Assembly: GCF_030644385.1 (NCBI RefSeq)
Contig: NZ_CP130060.1
Location: 1,612,001-1,676,000 of the forward strand
Source of the DNA: Stomatobaculum sp. F0698
GTDB lineage: Bacteria > Bacillota > Clostridia > Lachnospirales > Lachnospiraceae
DNA length: 64,000 nucleotides
Direction of reading: 5' to 3'
In this document: positions 1 to 7,133 of the stretch, piece after piece
Numbering within the stretch: position 1 is the stretch's first letter
How the letters are laid out: each line of letters starts with the position of its first letter
Translations under genes and position numbers: made by a program
Notes under the pieces: model-generated
The model's database searches: none
What the model was told of the DNA's origin: nothing
What the model saw: the letters and a program-made list of their open reading frames with translations, nothing else

Positions 1-96
1 CGCGGGCAGAGAAAAAGCGACGTCTCGCAGCACCGTCCGCTTTCCGTACCCTGCAGACAGTTGATGCACTGCGACCGCCGCTCTCTCTTCGTTCAT
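1..96 (-). CDS. Metal ABC transporter ATP-binding protein, N-terminal fragment
   Basis: Only the first 32 codons lie in the window; the gene continues past the left edge. The start is ATG at 96-94 behind a GAGGAGAG ribosome site. The visible residues LSAGYGKRTVLRDVAFSL are the typical opening of an ABC ATPase (the aromatic A-loop region GY before Walker A); Walker A itself is outside the window. It starts 16 bases after the stop of the metal-binding lipoprotein, so the two are co-transcribed. By context it is the ATPase (ZnuC/MntB type) of the same importer. The ABC family is clear; the substrate is inferred from the neighbour. Confidence 0.75.
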   Translation of the reverse strand, partial: MNEERAAVAVHQLSAGYGKRTVLRDVAFSLPA

Positions 97-112
97 GCTT
101 CTCTCCTCGCGC

Positions 113-1081
113 TTATTTTAAATGCGCCGCAATCAATTTTACATTGTGTTCCACCATCGTGATATAGGTGTCGCCGTCCTCGCCCTTTTGCGCGAGCGAA
201 TCGCTGTAGAGTTCCTCATTGCCGCCACTCACCACTTCAACCGCAAAGCCGCGCGCCGCGCAGCTTTCCTGTAGCTTCTTCATGCGTGCCGGGTCCGTTG
301 TGGACTCCGCAAAAATCGCCTTGATTTTATGCGCGACAATAAAATCCGCCGTCTCCGCCATGTCATTGGTCGAGAGTTCCGCATCCGTGCTGACACCCTG
401 GGGTGCCTTCACCTCAATGCCGTAGCGCCGCGAGAAATAATGGAAGGCATCGTGGGGCGTGACCAGAATGCGACTCTCCTCCGGAATTTCCGCAAGCGTC
501 GAGCGGATTTCCGCATCCAAAGCCTCGAGTTTTGTCCGGTATGCATCCAGATTTGCCCGAATCTCCTTCTCGTGCGCGGGAATCTTCTCAATCAGCGCCT
601 TGGCCGCCTCATCGCAGGCCTTCTCATAGAGTTTCACATCGAACCAAAAGTGCGGATCCGCAGCATTTGCCGCGAGCCCCATGCTGCTGTCCGCAGACAG
701 AATATCATCCTGCGTAAAAGATGCCGTGACCGCATGGCCGTTGACCGCCTCCAAGAGTTCCGTCATATGTCCCTCAAAGTGGAGACCGTGATAGAGCACC
801 AACTCCGCATTCTTAAACTTCTCCCGGTCCTCCGGCTTTGCCTCATAGCTGTGCGGATCCTCGCCCGCCGGTATGACCAGCGCAATATCGGTATAGTCGC
901 CCGCAAGCTGTTCCGTCATATCCTGCAAAAAGGTCGTCGTAACCGTCACCTTTAATTTCCCGTCCTCGGCCTTGCTCTCTGCCGCCTTGCTCTTCTGCCC
1001 GCAAGCCCCAAGTGCCAGTAACGCGAGAAACGCAAGCCCAAACTTCCGCAACTTTCTCTGAATCACCAATACACTGTTCAC
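113..1081 (-). CDS. Metal ABC transporter substrate-binding lipoprotein (TroA/PsaA/ZnuA family)
   Basis: 322-residue extracytoplasmic lipoprotein that captures a divalent metal for an ABC importer. A signal peptide ends in the lipobox LGAC. Likely metal ligands by comparison with PsaA/TroA are His in DPHSYE, His in DPHFWFDV, Glu in FAESTTD and Asp in LYSDSL, a His-His-Glu-Asp set that fits Mn2+ better than Zn2+. There is no long His-rich loop of the ZnuA type. Start is GTG at 1081, eight bases after GGAGG. The next gene downstream encodes the ATPase. A palindrome resembling DtxR-family operators lies in the leader, which also favours Mn or Fe. The family is certain; the metal is inferred. Confidence 0.88.
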   Translation of the reverse strand: MNSVLVIQRKLRKFGLAFLALLALGACGQKSKAAESKAEDGKLKVTVTTTFLQDMTEQLAGDYTDIALVIPAGEDPHSYEAKPEDREKFKNAELVLYHGLHFEGHMTELLEAVNGHAVTASFTQDDILSADSSMGLAANAADPHFWFDVKLYEKACDEAAKALIEKIPAHEKEIRANLDAYRTKLEALDAEIRSTLAEIPEESRILVTPHDAFHYFSRRYGIEVKAPQGVSTDAELSTNDMAETADFIVAHKIKAIFAESTTDPARMKKLQESCAARGFAVEVVSGGNEELYSDSLAQKGEDGDTYITMVEHNVKLIAAHLK

Positions 1082-1104
1082 TATCGTTTCCTCCGTTCCA
1101 ATTT

Positions 1105-1122
1105 GATTAGTCTGGACTAATC
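1105..1122. promoter_or_regulatory. Putative DtxR/MntR-type metalloregulator operator
   Basis: Perfect inverted repeat GATTAGTC-TG-GACTAATC, 8-bp arms with a 2-bp spacer, 24 bases upstream of the start of the metal-binding lipoprotein. TTAGTC/GACTAA arms resemble sites of the DtxR/MntR/ScaR family. It sits just downstream of the predicted -10 box, where a metal-loaded repressor would block transcription. The regulator gene is not in the window. Confidence 0.6.
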
Positions 1123-1133
1123 TATCTAAAACG

Positions 1134-1162
1134 AAGATAGCATAAACTAACTACATCTGCAA
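1134..1162 (-). promoter_or_regulatory. Promoter of the metal ABC transporter operon
   Basis: TTGCAG (1162-1157), 17-bp spacer, TATCTT (1139-1134). The predicted start point near 1127 places the palindrome at about +5 to +22. Confidence 0.45.
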
Positions 1163-1186
1163 GTCTTTTCCGAATTATTTTTTGAC

Positions 1187-1224
1187 AAAAAAAGGAGAAG
1201 ACTCTCCGAGGGAAAGGCTTCTCC
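1187..1224 (-). terminator. Intrinsic terminator
   Basis: Stem GGAGAAG/CTTCTCC (1194-1200 with 1218-1224) with inner CTC/GAG pairing, followed on the minus strand by seven T. It lies downstream of the tRNA-Pro terminator, so it acts as a second stop before the metal transporter promoter. The stretch 1225-1361 between the two terminators has no gene I can support. Confidence 0.6.
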
Positions 1225-1361
1225 CGGCTTATCCTTTGACAACTCGCGAGACAGGTGAGCCTCTGCCCTCACCGAAATGGGTGTTATGATTGCCCGCCGC
1301 CTGCAGCAGACCATAGACTTCTGATTTTCTCGCATCCCGCATTCCACCGATTTTCCCACGC

Positions 1362-1403
1362 AAAAAAGCGGAAGGCTTTGTTTCCAAAGCCTTCCGCTTT
1401 TCC
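1362..1403 (-). terminator. Terminator of the tRNA-Pro transcript
   Basis: Perfect stem AAAGCGGAAGGCTTTG / CAAAGCCTTCCGCTTT with a 4-base loop, T-rich on the minus-strand 3' side and immediately downstream of the tRNA. Confidence 0.85.
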
Positions 1404-1409
1404 TCTTCA

Positions 1410-1483
1410 TCGGGGTGACAGGATTCGAACCTGCGACATCCTGCTCCCAAAGCAGGCGCCCTACCGGGCTGGGCTACACCCCG
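1410..1483 (-). tRNA. tRNA-Pro (anticodon UGG)
   Basis: Minus-strand sequence folds as a cloverleaf: acceptor CGGGGTG/CACCCCG, anticodon stem CCTGC/GCAGG with loop TTTGGGA (anticodon TGG), T-loop GGTTCGAATCC, discriminator A. CCA is not encoded. It has its own promoter and a strong terminator, so it is transcribed as a single-gene unit. Confidence 0.95.
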
Positions 1484-1493
1484 CACGACGTCT

Positions 1494-1522
1494 ACTATAC
1501 TGTATTCCGAAGTGAAAGTAAA
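1494..1522 (-). promoter_or_regulatory. Promoter of tRNA-Pro
   Basis: TTTACT (1522-1517), 17-bp spacer, TATAGT (1499-1494), ending 10 bases before the tRNA 5' end. Confidence 0.6.
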
Positions 1523-1545
1523 TCGAAATTCCCGCTCCCCGGCGC

Positions 1546-2157
1546 TCAGCGCTCTTTTGCGGAGAGAAGTTCACGCAACTTCTCCTGCATCTGCCGCAGG
1601 GCCTTGCCGCGGTGGCTGATTGCGTTTTTCTCGTGTTCGCTGAGTTCTGCCGAGCACTTTCCGTATTCCGGCAAATAGAGTATGGGGTCGTAGCCGAAGC
1701 CGTTTTCGCCTGCGGGTGCCTTCGCAATCTGTCCTTCCATATGCGCTTCGCTGAGAAGCCGGGTGCCGTCCGGGAGTATGCAGGCAATGGCCGCCGTAAA
1801 GCGGGCACTTCGCGCTTCTCCTTCTACGCCCTCGAGTCTGCGAATCAGCTCCGCATTCTTCTCGGCATAGGAGGTGTCGCGTCCCAGCCAGCGCGCCGAG
1901 TAGACCCCGGGTTCCCCGTTCAAATAATCGACACAGAGTCCGGAATCATCCGACATCACAATGGCGTCTGGGCGCAGCGCATGCACGGCCTCCGCCTTAA
2001 TGAAGGCATTTTCCGCAAAGCTCGCACCGTTTTCCTCCGGGTCCGAGACCAGTCCCGCCTCCTTGAGCGAGTACAGTCTCACCGGGAGACCTTCGAAAAT
2101 CTCCCGAATTTCCCGCATTTTATTCTCGTTTCCCGTCGCAAAGATAATGTCCCGCAT
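1546..2157 (-). CDS. rdgB: RdgB/HAM1-type XTP/dITP pyrophosphatase
   Basis: 203-residue cytosolic house-cleaning enzyme that hydrolyses non-canonical purine NTPs (XTP, dITP, ITP) to the monophosphate and PPi, keeping them out of DNA and RNA. Seen: the N-terminal ATGNENK substrate-binding motif, the DDSGLCVDYLNGEPGVYSARW region with the catalytic acidic pair, the FGYDP segment and the C-terminal SHRGKAL motif. Length is normal. The ATG at 2157 is chosen because it follows AGGGGGAG and lies one base after the stop of the upstream methyltransferase (TGAGATG), so the two are translationally coupled. An ATG 33 bases further upstream would only add residues without family similarity. Confidence 0.95.
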   Translation of the reverse strand: MRDIIFATGNENKMREIREIFEGLPVRLYSLKEAGLVSDPEENGASFAENAFIKAEAVHALRPDAIVMSDDSGLCVDYLNGEPGVYSARWLGRDTSYAEKNAELIRRLEGVEGEARSARFTAAIACILPDGTRLLSEAHMEGQIAKAPAGENGFGYDPILYLPEYGKCSAELSEHEKNAISHRGKALRQMQEKLRELLSAKER

Positions 2158-2158
2158 C

Positions 2159-3343
2159 TCACTCCCCCTGCTTCTCTGTGCGCTTTTCACGCTTCGGCGG
2201 CTTTTTCCCGAGGAACTGGTAGAAGTAGGTCTTCATCATACCGTTGTAGATTTTTCGGTTCTTATCCGCCTTTCTGCCGATGCACTTTTCCGCATCCGGG
2301 AAGGCCGTGATGAGATAGAGTGACCAGTCCTGCAGCGCGCGGAAGCGCTCGCCGAGGGTGCGGTAGAGCGCCTCAACCTCCGCTGCCTCGCCGCTCTCAC
2401 CCATGAGTCTTGCGCCGTAAGGCGGATTGGTCACGATAAAACCGTACTTCTTTGCATGGCTGAACTGCGCCACATCCCGCTCCTGAAAGTGTATCAACTC
2501 ACTGACACCCGCCTGCTCCGCGTTAATCTTTGCGCGGCGTATCACGCTGCCGTCAATGTCAAACCCCTGGAGATCGGTCTCCGGCTTCGGAATGAGCAGC
2601 TCCTGCGCCTCGTCAAAGCTGTTATACCAGATTTTCTTCGGAATCAAATGCTCCCAGTTTTGGCTCAAGAATTCGCGGTTCATGCCCGGCGCCATATTGG
2701 ACGCCATCATTGCCGCTTCAATTAAGAAGGTTCCGCTTCCGCAGAAGGGATCCGCGAGGATGCGGTCCGCATGCCAAGGGGTCAGAAGGAGGAGTGCCGC
2801 CGCGAGGGTTTCGGTAATCGGCGCACGCGCCGTCTCCGTGCGATAGCCGCGCTTATGCAGGGAGACACCGCTCGTATCCAGCGCGACCGTCACAATGTCC
2901 TTCTGGATGCTCACGCGGAAGGGATAGCTCTCCCCTGTCTCGGGGAAGGGCACCGCGCCATACTGCTTCTCCATGGAACGCACCATGGCCTTCTTCATGA
3001 CAGACTGGATGTCCGAGGGGGAGAAGAGCTTCGAGTCCACCGAAGTTGCCTTCGCAACCCAGAAGCGCCCGTCCCGCGGAATCAGTTCGCCGAAGGGCAG
3101 GGCCAGAGTGCCCTGAAAGAGCTCCTCGTAGCTGGTCGCCCGAAAGCGTCCCAGCTCGATGAGCACGCGCTCCGCAGTTCTGAGCCAGAGGTTGGCTCTC
3201 GCGATTGCCTCCGCATCGCCGAGAAAGCTCACTCTGCCGTTATCCACCGCCGTAATATCGTAACCAAGTTCCGTAATTTCCCGCTTCAATACCGCCTCTA
3301 AGCCGAAATGGCAGGGCGCCGTCAATGTAAATGTATTCTTCAT
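2159..3343 (-). CDS. THUMP-domain class I SAM-dependent RNA methyltransferase (YpsC/RlmL-N family)
   Basis: 394 residues. The N-terminal half is a THUMP/ferredoxin-like RNA-binding part. The C-terminal half is a Rossmann methyltransferase with SAM motif DPFCGSGTFLIEAA at about residue 200 and the catalytic NPPYGARL motif at about 310, which is typical of guanine-N2 or adenine-N6 methylation. The best match is the Firmicute YpsC group, related to the N-terminal half of E. coli RlmL, which modifies 23S rRNA; the exact target base is inferred only. The start MKNTF is chosen by family alignment, though its ribosome site is poor; a GTG ten codons upstream is the alternative. It overlaps no gene upstream and is coupled to rdgB downstream. 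Confidence 0.88.
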   Translation of the reverse strand: MKNTFTLTAPCHFGLEAVLKREITELGYDITAVDNGRVSFLGDAEAIARANLWLRTAERVLIELGRFRATSYEELFQGTLALPFGELIPRDGRFWVAKATSVDSKLFSPSDIQSVMKKAMVRSMEKQYGAVPFPETGESYPFRVSIQKDIVTVALDTSGVSLHKRGYRTETARAPITETLAAALLLLTPWHADRILADPFCGSGTFLIEAAMMASNMAPGMNREFLSQNWEHLIPKKIWYNSFDEAQELLIPKPETDLQGFDIDGSVIRRAKINAEQAGVSELIHFQERDVAQFSHAKKYGFIVTNPPYGARLMGESGEAAEVEALYRTLGERFRALQDWSLYLITAFPDAEKCIGRKADKNRKIYNGMMKTYFYQFLGKKPPKREKRTEKQGE

Positions 3344-3625
3344 AGGGAGAGTGTACGCGAAAACGGGGGGCACTGCAAGCCGAAGCTCTCCGAATGCGCG
3401 TATTTTTGTCGGAAGCTCTGCCGAACTACCGGGCCAACTTCGACCCTAACGCAGTTAGATTCCGCAAAGCCTTCGTCCGGCTTCCGATTCCGCCTCTCGT
3501 CCCGGTGCACAAATACATCTTGCGCCGTAACTCTGTTTTCAACGCCTGAAGGTTTTTACAGCAACTTCTTTGATATGTGCCCCCGCCAGCCCCGCCGGAA
3601 AACTTCTGCCTCCGGCTTTTACAAC
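3344..3625. other. Intergenic stretch without a supported gene
   Basis: About 280 bases between the methyltransferase start and the terminator of the first NlpC/P60 gene. Short open frames exist on both strands but none has a ribosome site or a recognisable product. The promoter of the methyltransferase-rdgB operon must lie here, but no convincing -35/-10 pair was seen. Confidence 0.5.
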
Positions 3626-3660
3626 AATCAAAAACCCGCCGGACTAAGCCGACGGGTTCT
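3626..3660 (-). terminator. Terminator of the first NlpC/P60 gene
   Basis: Stem AACCCG(T/C)CGGCTTAGTCCGGCGGGTT followed by TTTTTGATT on the minus strand, 18 bases after the stop codon. Confidence 0.75.
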
Positions 3661-3678
3661 TTCATTCGATTGTATTAC

Positions 3679-4530
3679 TCAGTCACCGAGCAGGTTGCGA
3701 ATTGCAAGCGGCTCTGCATAGTCCCAAGCCGTAATCTGCACGCCCTCGTTTTTACCTCTCGCGTGAATTGCCTTGCCGTCTCCGACATAGATTGCGATGT
3801 GGTTGACCTTGCCGTCGCGCGGCTGGCCGTCGTAAGCGATGATATCGCCCGGGCGCATCTGATCTGCGCTGACCGCAACACCCTCGGTTGCCTGCGAAGC
3901 GGAATAGTGATCCAAATCAAGGCCTGCCTTATCGCGCATCACGACCAGGATGAGACCCGAGCAGTCAATGCCGCTCTTCGGATCGACACCGCCGAACACA
4001 TAGCGGCTGCCCTCAAGGCTCTTCGCATAGCTGACAATGGACTTTCTGAGCTTGCTGACCTTGCTCCAGTCCGTGACGCTTCTTCCTGCGCCGCCGGAGG
4101 TCTTGGTCTGTGCACTCACGGGATCCGAGCTGTTTCCGCTGAGCTTTGCCTGAATTCTGCCGTTCGGACCTGCATTGTCGTCGGACTTCTGCTGCTTTGC
4201 CGTCTCGGACTTCTCGGAAGCTCCCTTGCGGATGACCGCGGCACTGGTATTCTGAAGGCTCTCGGTCTTCTCCTCGCCGGTAGGCTCTCCGACCGGCTTC
4301 GCCGGCTTCATATCTCCGACAACCGCGGACTCAACCACGCCCTGTCCGTTACTATTAGACGCCTCCGCATCCTCCACATGGAGCTCCGGCACAATCCCGT
4401 TCACCTCGGCACTTTCATTGTTGAGCGCCTCTACCATAACGGCGTCATCCTTTGCAGCGAATGCCGGTACACTCGCCGCAATGGATACGCAGAGCGCCAA
4501 TGCCGCACAAACTCCGATACGCTTCCTCAC
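3679..4530 (-). CDS. Secreted NlpC/P60 (C40) peptidoglycan peptidase
   Basis: 283 residues: Sec signal peptide (about 1-25, ending VPAFAA), a low-complexity Ser/Lys/Gln-rich linker of about 130 residues, then a C-terminal NlpC/P60 domain. The catalytic Cys lies in GIDCSGL, the first His in VNHIAIYVGD and the second polar/His position in AIHARG. The family cleaves D-iGlu-diaminopimelate or related bonds in cell-wall stem peptides. It is the first of three adjacent NlpC/P60 genes, each with a different N-terminal region, which suggests duplication followed by change of targeting. It has its own promoter and terminator. No cell-wall binding repeats are visible in the linker. Confidence 0.9.
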   Translation of the reverse strand: MRKRIGVCAALALCVSIAASVPAFAAKDDAVMVEALNNESAEVNGIVPELHVEDAEASNSNGQGVVESAVVGDMKPAKPVGEPTGEEKTESLQNTSAAVIRKGASEKSETAKQQKSDDNAGPNGRIQAKLSGNSSDPVSAQTKTSGGAGRSVTDWSKVSKLRKSIVSYAKSLEGSRYVFGGVDPKSGIDCSGLILVVMRDKAGLDLDHYSASQATEGVAVSADQMRPGDIIAYDGQPRDGKVNHIAIYVGDGKAIHARGKNEGVQITAWDYAEPLAIRNLLGD

Positions 4531-4619
4531 AGCACATCCCCCTAATCTATTCTCTGTCGATTCCCCCGAACAGTGCTAAATATTACGAAAATATTTCAAC
4601 CTGTTGCAAATATGAATCC

Positions 4620-4648
4620 AGTATAGGCGGCGATATTGCTAAAGTCAA
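4620..4648 (-). promoter_or_regulatory. Promoter of the first NlpC/P60 gene
   Basis: TTGACT (4648-4643), 17-bp spacer, TATACT (4625-4620); near consensus, 90 bases before the start codon. Confidence 0.7.
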
Positions 4649-4696
4649 CGTTCCAATCTTTAGGATTTCTTTAGTTTTTTCTCGACACTTGACAAA

Positions 4697-5284
4697 TCAG
4701 TCAAGAAAACTTGCAATGCGAACCGGCGTTCTGTAGTTCCATGCCGAAACGATGATGCCGGTCTTTGAGGAAGATGCATGAACAATCTGTCCGTTTCCGA
4801 TGTACATAGCGACATGATTCACACCGCCGCCTTTGCTATAGAAGAGAAGGTCGCCCGGCTGCATGTTCTCGGCCGAAACGGTTCTGCCCTCACCCGCCTG
4901 CTCCGCGGAGCTGCGGCTGATCGAGACACCGCCCGCGTTGCGCAGGATGTAGCCCGTAAAGCCCGAGCAATCCGCGCCGGTGTGCGGATCCGTGCCGCCC
5001 CAGACATAGCGTCCGCCGACAAACGAGAGGGCGTAGTCCACGACCTGCTGGCGCTTGCTCGACTTCTGTGCAGCTTCCGCCGCCTCTGCCGCAGCAGCTG
5101 CCGCTTCCTCGGCTGCCTTTGCCTCTTCCGCGGCACGCTCAGCCTCTGCCTGCTCCTTTGCCTCTTCGACCCAAGCCGCGGTGTTCTTCGTGACCTTCGG
5201 GCTTGCCATGGAAGTTACTGCGCTGCCCGCGGAAATCACGGAAGCAAGGGTTGCCAGTGCCAGATATTTTTTAAAATGGTTCAT
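4697..5284 (-). CDS. Small secreted NlpC/P60 peptidase with Ala/Glu-rich coiled linker
   Basis: 195 residues: signal peptide (MNHFKKYLALATLASVISAG to about residue 28), an Ala/Glu-rich helical linker (about 35-75, almost pure A, E, K) and an NlpC/P60 domain with GADCSGFTGY (Cys), VNHVAMYIG (His) and IVHASS (His). The start at 5284 follows GGAGGGACAATCG; an upstream in-frame codon lacks a ribosome site. The catalytic domain is very close to that of the third paralogue (shared CSGFT.YIL..AGGV.I.R, NHVAMYIG, WNYRTPV), so these two are the more recent duplicates. Likely a peptidoglycan hydrolase for separation or turnover. The leader carries WalR-like repeats. Confidence 0.9.
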   Translation of the reverse strand: MNHFKKYLALATLASVISAGSAVTSMASPKVTKNTAAWVEEAKEQAEAERAAEEAKAAEEAAAAAAEAAEAAQKSSKRQQVVDYALSFVGGRYVWGGTDPHTGADCSGFTGYILRNAGGVSISRSSAEQAGEGRTVSAENMQPGDLLFYSKGGGVNHVAMYIGNGQIVHASSSKTGIIVSAWNYRTPVRIASFLD

Positions 5285-5349
5285 CGATTGTCCCTCCGTT
5301 GAAAAGCATAGTCGTCTTGGACGCTCTCTCATACTCTCTCTTTGTTCTT

Positions 5350-5388
5350 GTTACGGAACAATTCCCTACTTGTTACGGAATTGTTACA
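5350..5388 (-). promoter_or_regulatory. Putative WalR-like (YycF) binding repeats
   Basis: Minus strand shows TGTAAC-N5-CGTAAC (5388-5372) and a further CGTAAC at 5355-5350. The WalR consensus is two TGTWAH hexamers spaced by five bases, and WalR typically controls cell-wall hydrolases. The repeats overlap and follow the predicted transcription start, a repressing position. Functional assignment is inference. Confidence 0.35.
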
Positions 5389-5394
5389 GTGGCT

Positions 5395-5423
5395 AGTATA
5401 GCTTCTCATTGCTCTCCCGTCAA
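5395..5423 (-). promoter_or_regulatory. Promoter of the second NlpC/P60 gene
   Basis: TTGACG (5423-5418), 17-bp spacer, TATACT (5400-5395). Confidence 0.7.
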
Positions 5424-5483
5424 GGTTTTTACAAATTCTTTACATTTGGCCCCAATTCTTTCGATTTCCCTATCTTTCAGGCG

Positions 5484-5525
5484 AAAAAAACAGAGCTCCG
5501 CGCGGTTTCCCGCACAGAGCTCTTC
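5484..5525 (-). terminator. Terminator of the ser-bactofilin-NlpC operon
   Basis: Stem AGAGCTCTGTGCGG-GAAA-CCGCGCGGAGCTCT (5492-5523) followed by seven T on the minus strand, downstream of the third NlpC/P60 gene. Confidence 0.85.
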
Positions 5526-5557
5526 TCAATATTGTTACAAAAGTGTTACGTTCTCGT

Positions 5558-6691
5558 TTATTCGCCGAGAATATTTCGGATGTGTACCGGTGTCCGGTAA
5601 TTCCAGCGCGAAACCATGATGCCGTTTCTCTCGTTGGAGGCATGCACCACTCTGCCGTCGCCGATGTACATGGCGACATGGTTCACACGACTGCCGTTGC
5701 TGTAGAAAATCAAATCGCCGGGCTTTGCCTCTTCAATCGAGACCTCTCTGCCCTGCTGCGCCTGTTCCGCCGCCGTGCGGTTGATGTACACGCCGCCCGC
5801 ATGGCTTAGGATATAGCGTGTAAAGCCCGAGCAATCCGTTCCCGAGTAGGGATTTTCCCCGCCGTAGACATAGCGACCGCCGAGAAAGGAGAGCGCGTAA
5901 CCGATGACGGTCTGCCGCCGCTGCTGCGCCCGCTCGGCCCGTTGCTGCGCCTGGAATTCCTGTGAGGCAACCACACCCTCATACTCGTCGTAATTCTCCG
6001 AAGTGAGAGATACCAAGGCCTGTGCCCGCTGTAACTCCGCCGCGAGCTGCATGGTATTGCCGCGCTGCCGTGCGCCCATCATGACGGAGAGCTGCACACT
6101 GCTCTCCCGCTGCAAAATGACTTCGGCCGCGCTCCCGTCCAGCTTGTTGTACTCTTCTCCCTCGCCCGCGTCGCCGAGCGCAAGCGGCTGTAACTCCGCC
6201 GTGCTCTGCGCCGTGCCGACCGGGGTCTGCCCCGGCTGACTTGCATTGCCCGAAGAGGCCGGCGGGTTCTCGGAGAGTCCCAACTTTCCGCGAATTTCGC
6301 TGTCTCGTCCCTGCAAATTTTCGATGTTACTCTTGATTTCGTCCGAGACTTCCTGGAGATTTTGCATCTCCTTGTCCTGTTGTTCGGTGTAGGCTTTCAG
6401 ATTTTGATTTTCCGAGCGTATCTTGTCCTGCTCCACTTTTAAGAGCGCAATTTCCTGCTCGAGCGCTGCTTTCTGGCGCGCAACCGGCTTTAAGAGAGCC
6501 GCCGAAATCAGGCCGTAGCCGGTGAGACCGAGCAAGAGAAGAACCACCGTGAGCATCCCCTTAAAAAAGAGAGGCGGCAGTTGAAACTGCACCGGCTTCT
6601 TCTCGCTGTTTGAGAGCAGAAGCAGGGTAAACCCCGTCTCTTTCTTACTTTGCTTCCGGGGCCTTTTGCTCTTTTCGGTTCGCTTCCACAT
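5558..6691 (-). CDS. Membrane-anchored coiled-coil NlpC/P60 peptidase, bactofilin partner
   Basis: 377 residues: a basic cytoplasmic N-terminus (MWKRTEKSKRPRKQSKK), one membrane segment at about 47-70, a long coiled coil (about 75-135), a Ser/Pro/Gly linker, a second helical part rich in Gln/Arg and a C-terminal NlpC/P60 domain with GTDCSGFTRY (Cys), VNHVAMYIG (His) and VVHASN (His). The architecture matches the M23 peptidases usually encoded beside bactofilins, but with an NlpC/P60 catalytic unit. The start at 6691 follows AAGGAGG and lies inside the last codons of the bactofilin gene (47-base overlap), so expression of the two is coupled. It is likely placed in the envelope by the bactofilin polymer. 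Confidence 0.88.
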   Translation of the reverse strand: MWKRTEKSKRPRKQSKKETGFTLLLLSNSEKKPVQFQLPPLFFKGMLTVVLLLLGLTGYGLISAALLKPVARQKAALEQEIALLKVEQDKIRSENQNLKAYTEQQDKEMQNLQEVSDEIKSNIENLQGRDSEIRGKLGLSENPPASSGNASQPGQTPVGTAQSTAELQPLALGDAGEGEEYNKLDGSAAEVILQRESSVQLSVMMGARQRGNTMQLAAELQRAQALVSLTSENYDEYEGVVASQEFQAQQRAERAQQRRQTVIGYALSFLGGRYVYGGENPYSGTDCSGFTRYILSHAGGVYINRTAAEQAQQGREVSIEEAKPGDLIFYSNGSRVNHVAMYIGDGRVVHASNERNGIMVSRWNYRTPVHIRNILGE

Positions 6692-7097
6692 GCTTCTCTG
6701 CCTCCTTCTGCACACCGTCCTGAACCTTCTGCAGCGAGGTCATGGTGCACTTGCCGGCGAAGGATGCGCCCTCCGCGATAATCAGAGACTTGGTCGTGAT
6801 ATCACCGATGATCTTGCCGTTCTCGGTGACCTCAAGGCGCTCCCGCACAAAAATATTGCCCTGCACGGTGCCCGCAATCAACATATTTTCGCTTCGAATA
6901 TCGCCTTCCACGTAGCCGTTCTCACCGATGATCAAATAACCGTCGGAGATGGCTTCCCCTTTGATTCTGCCGTCGATTCTCGTTGTGTCCTGGGTGTGCA
7001 GCGTCCCCTCGACCCGCGTCTTCTCGCCGATGATGGTATCGATCTTATTGGCCGATACAGGAATCACCGGTTCTGCCTTGCTCTTTGAACTGAACAT
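6645..7097 (-). CDS. Bactofilin (polymer-forming cytoskeletal protein)
   Basis: 150 residues with the bactofilin right-handed beta-helix: repeated G-x-I/V-x-G steps (VEGTLHTQDTTRIDGRIKG, EGDIRSENMLIAGTVQGNI, IIGDITTKSLIIAEGASF) between about residues 25 and 115, followed by a charged tail. Bactofilins self-assemble without nucleotide on the inner membrane and position cell-wall enzymes. The next gene, overlapping by 47 bases, encodes a membrane-anchored NlpC/P60 peptidase. Start: ATG at 7097, nine bases after AGGAGG; a GTG two codons earlier is too close to the ribosome site. It belongs to the operon that begins with serC. Confidence 0.92.
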   Translation of the reverse strand: MFSSKSKAEPVIPVSANKIDTIIGEKTRVEGTLHTQDTTRIDGRIKGEAISDGYLIIGENGYVEGDIRSENMLIAGTVQGNIFVRERLEVTENGKIIGDITTKSLIIAEGASFAGKCTMTSLQKVQDGVQKEAEKHVEANRKEQKAPEAK

Positions 7098-7133
7098 TTC
7101 CACTCTCCTCCTTCTGGCTATGACTCTTATGGT

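Noticed and set aside
329-955. Long plus-strand frame opposite the metal-binding protein
   Set aside because: Antisense shadow of a clear gene; Arg/Leu/His-rich composition typical of GC-rich shadows. The same holds for the long frames opposite ilvD, rny and oppA.
1229-1354. A 37-codon minus-strand frame between two terminators after tRNA-Pro (MRDARKSEVYGLL...)
   Set aside because: No ribosome site, no promoter of its own and no recognisable product; it lies beyond the tRNA terminator.
1410-1483. tRNA-Pro as an integration site for a mobile element
   Set aside because: No integrase, no direct repeat of the tRNA 3' end and housekeeping genes on both sides.
1255-1515. Plus-strand frame across the tRNA (RGDRIRTCDILLPKQ...)
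   Set aside because: This is the well-known false protein read from the antisense of a tRNA gene.
3426-3665. Basic 79-residue minus-strand frame before the first NlpC gene
   Set aside because: Runs through a terminator, lacks a ribosome site and resembles no family.
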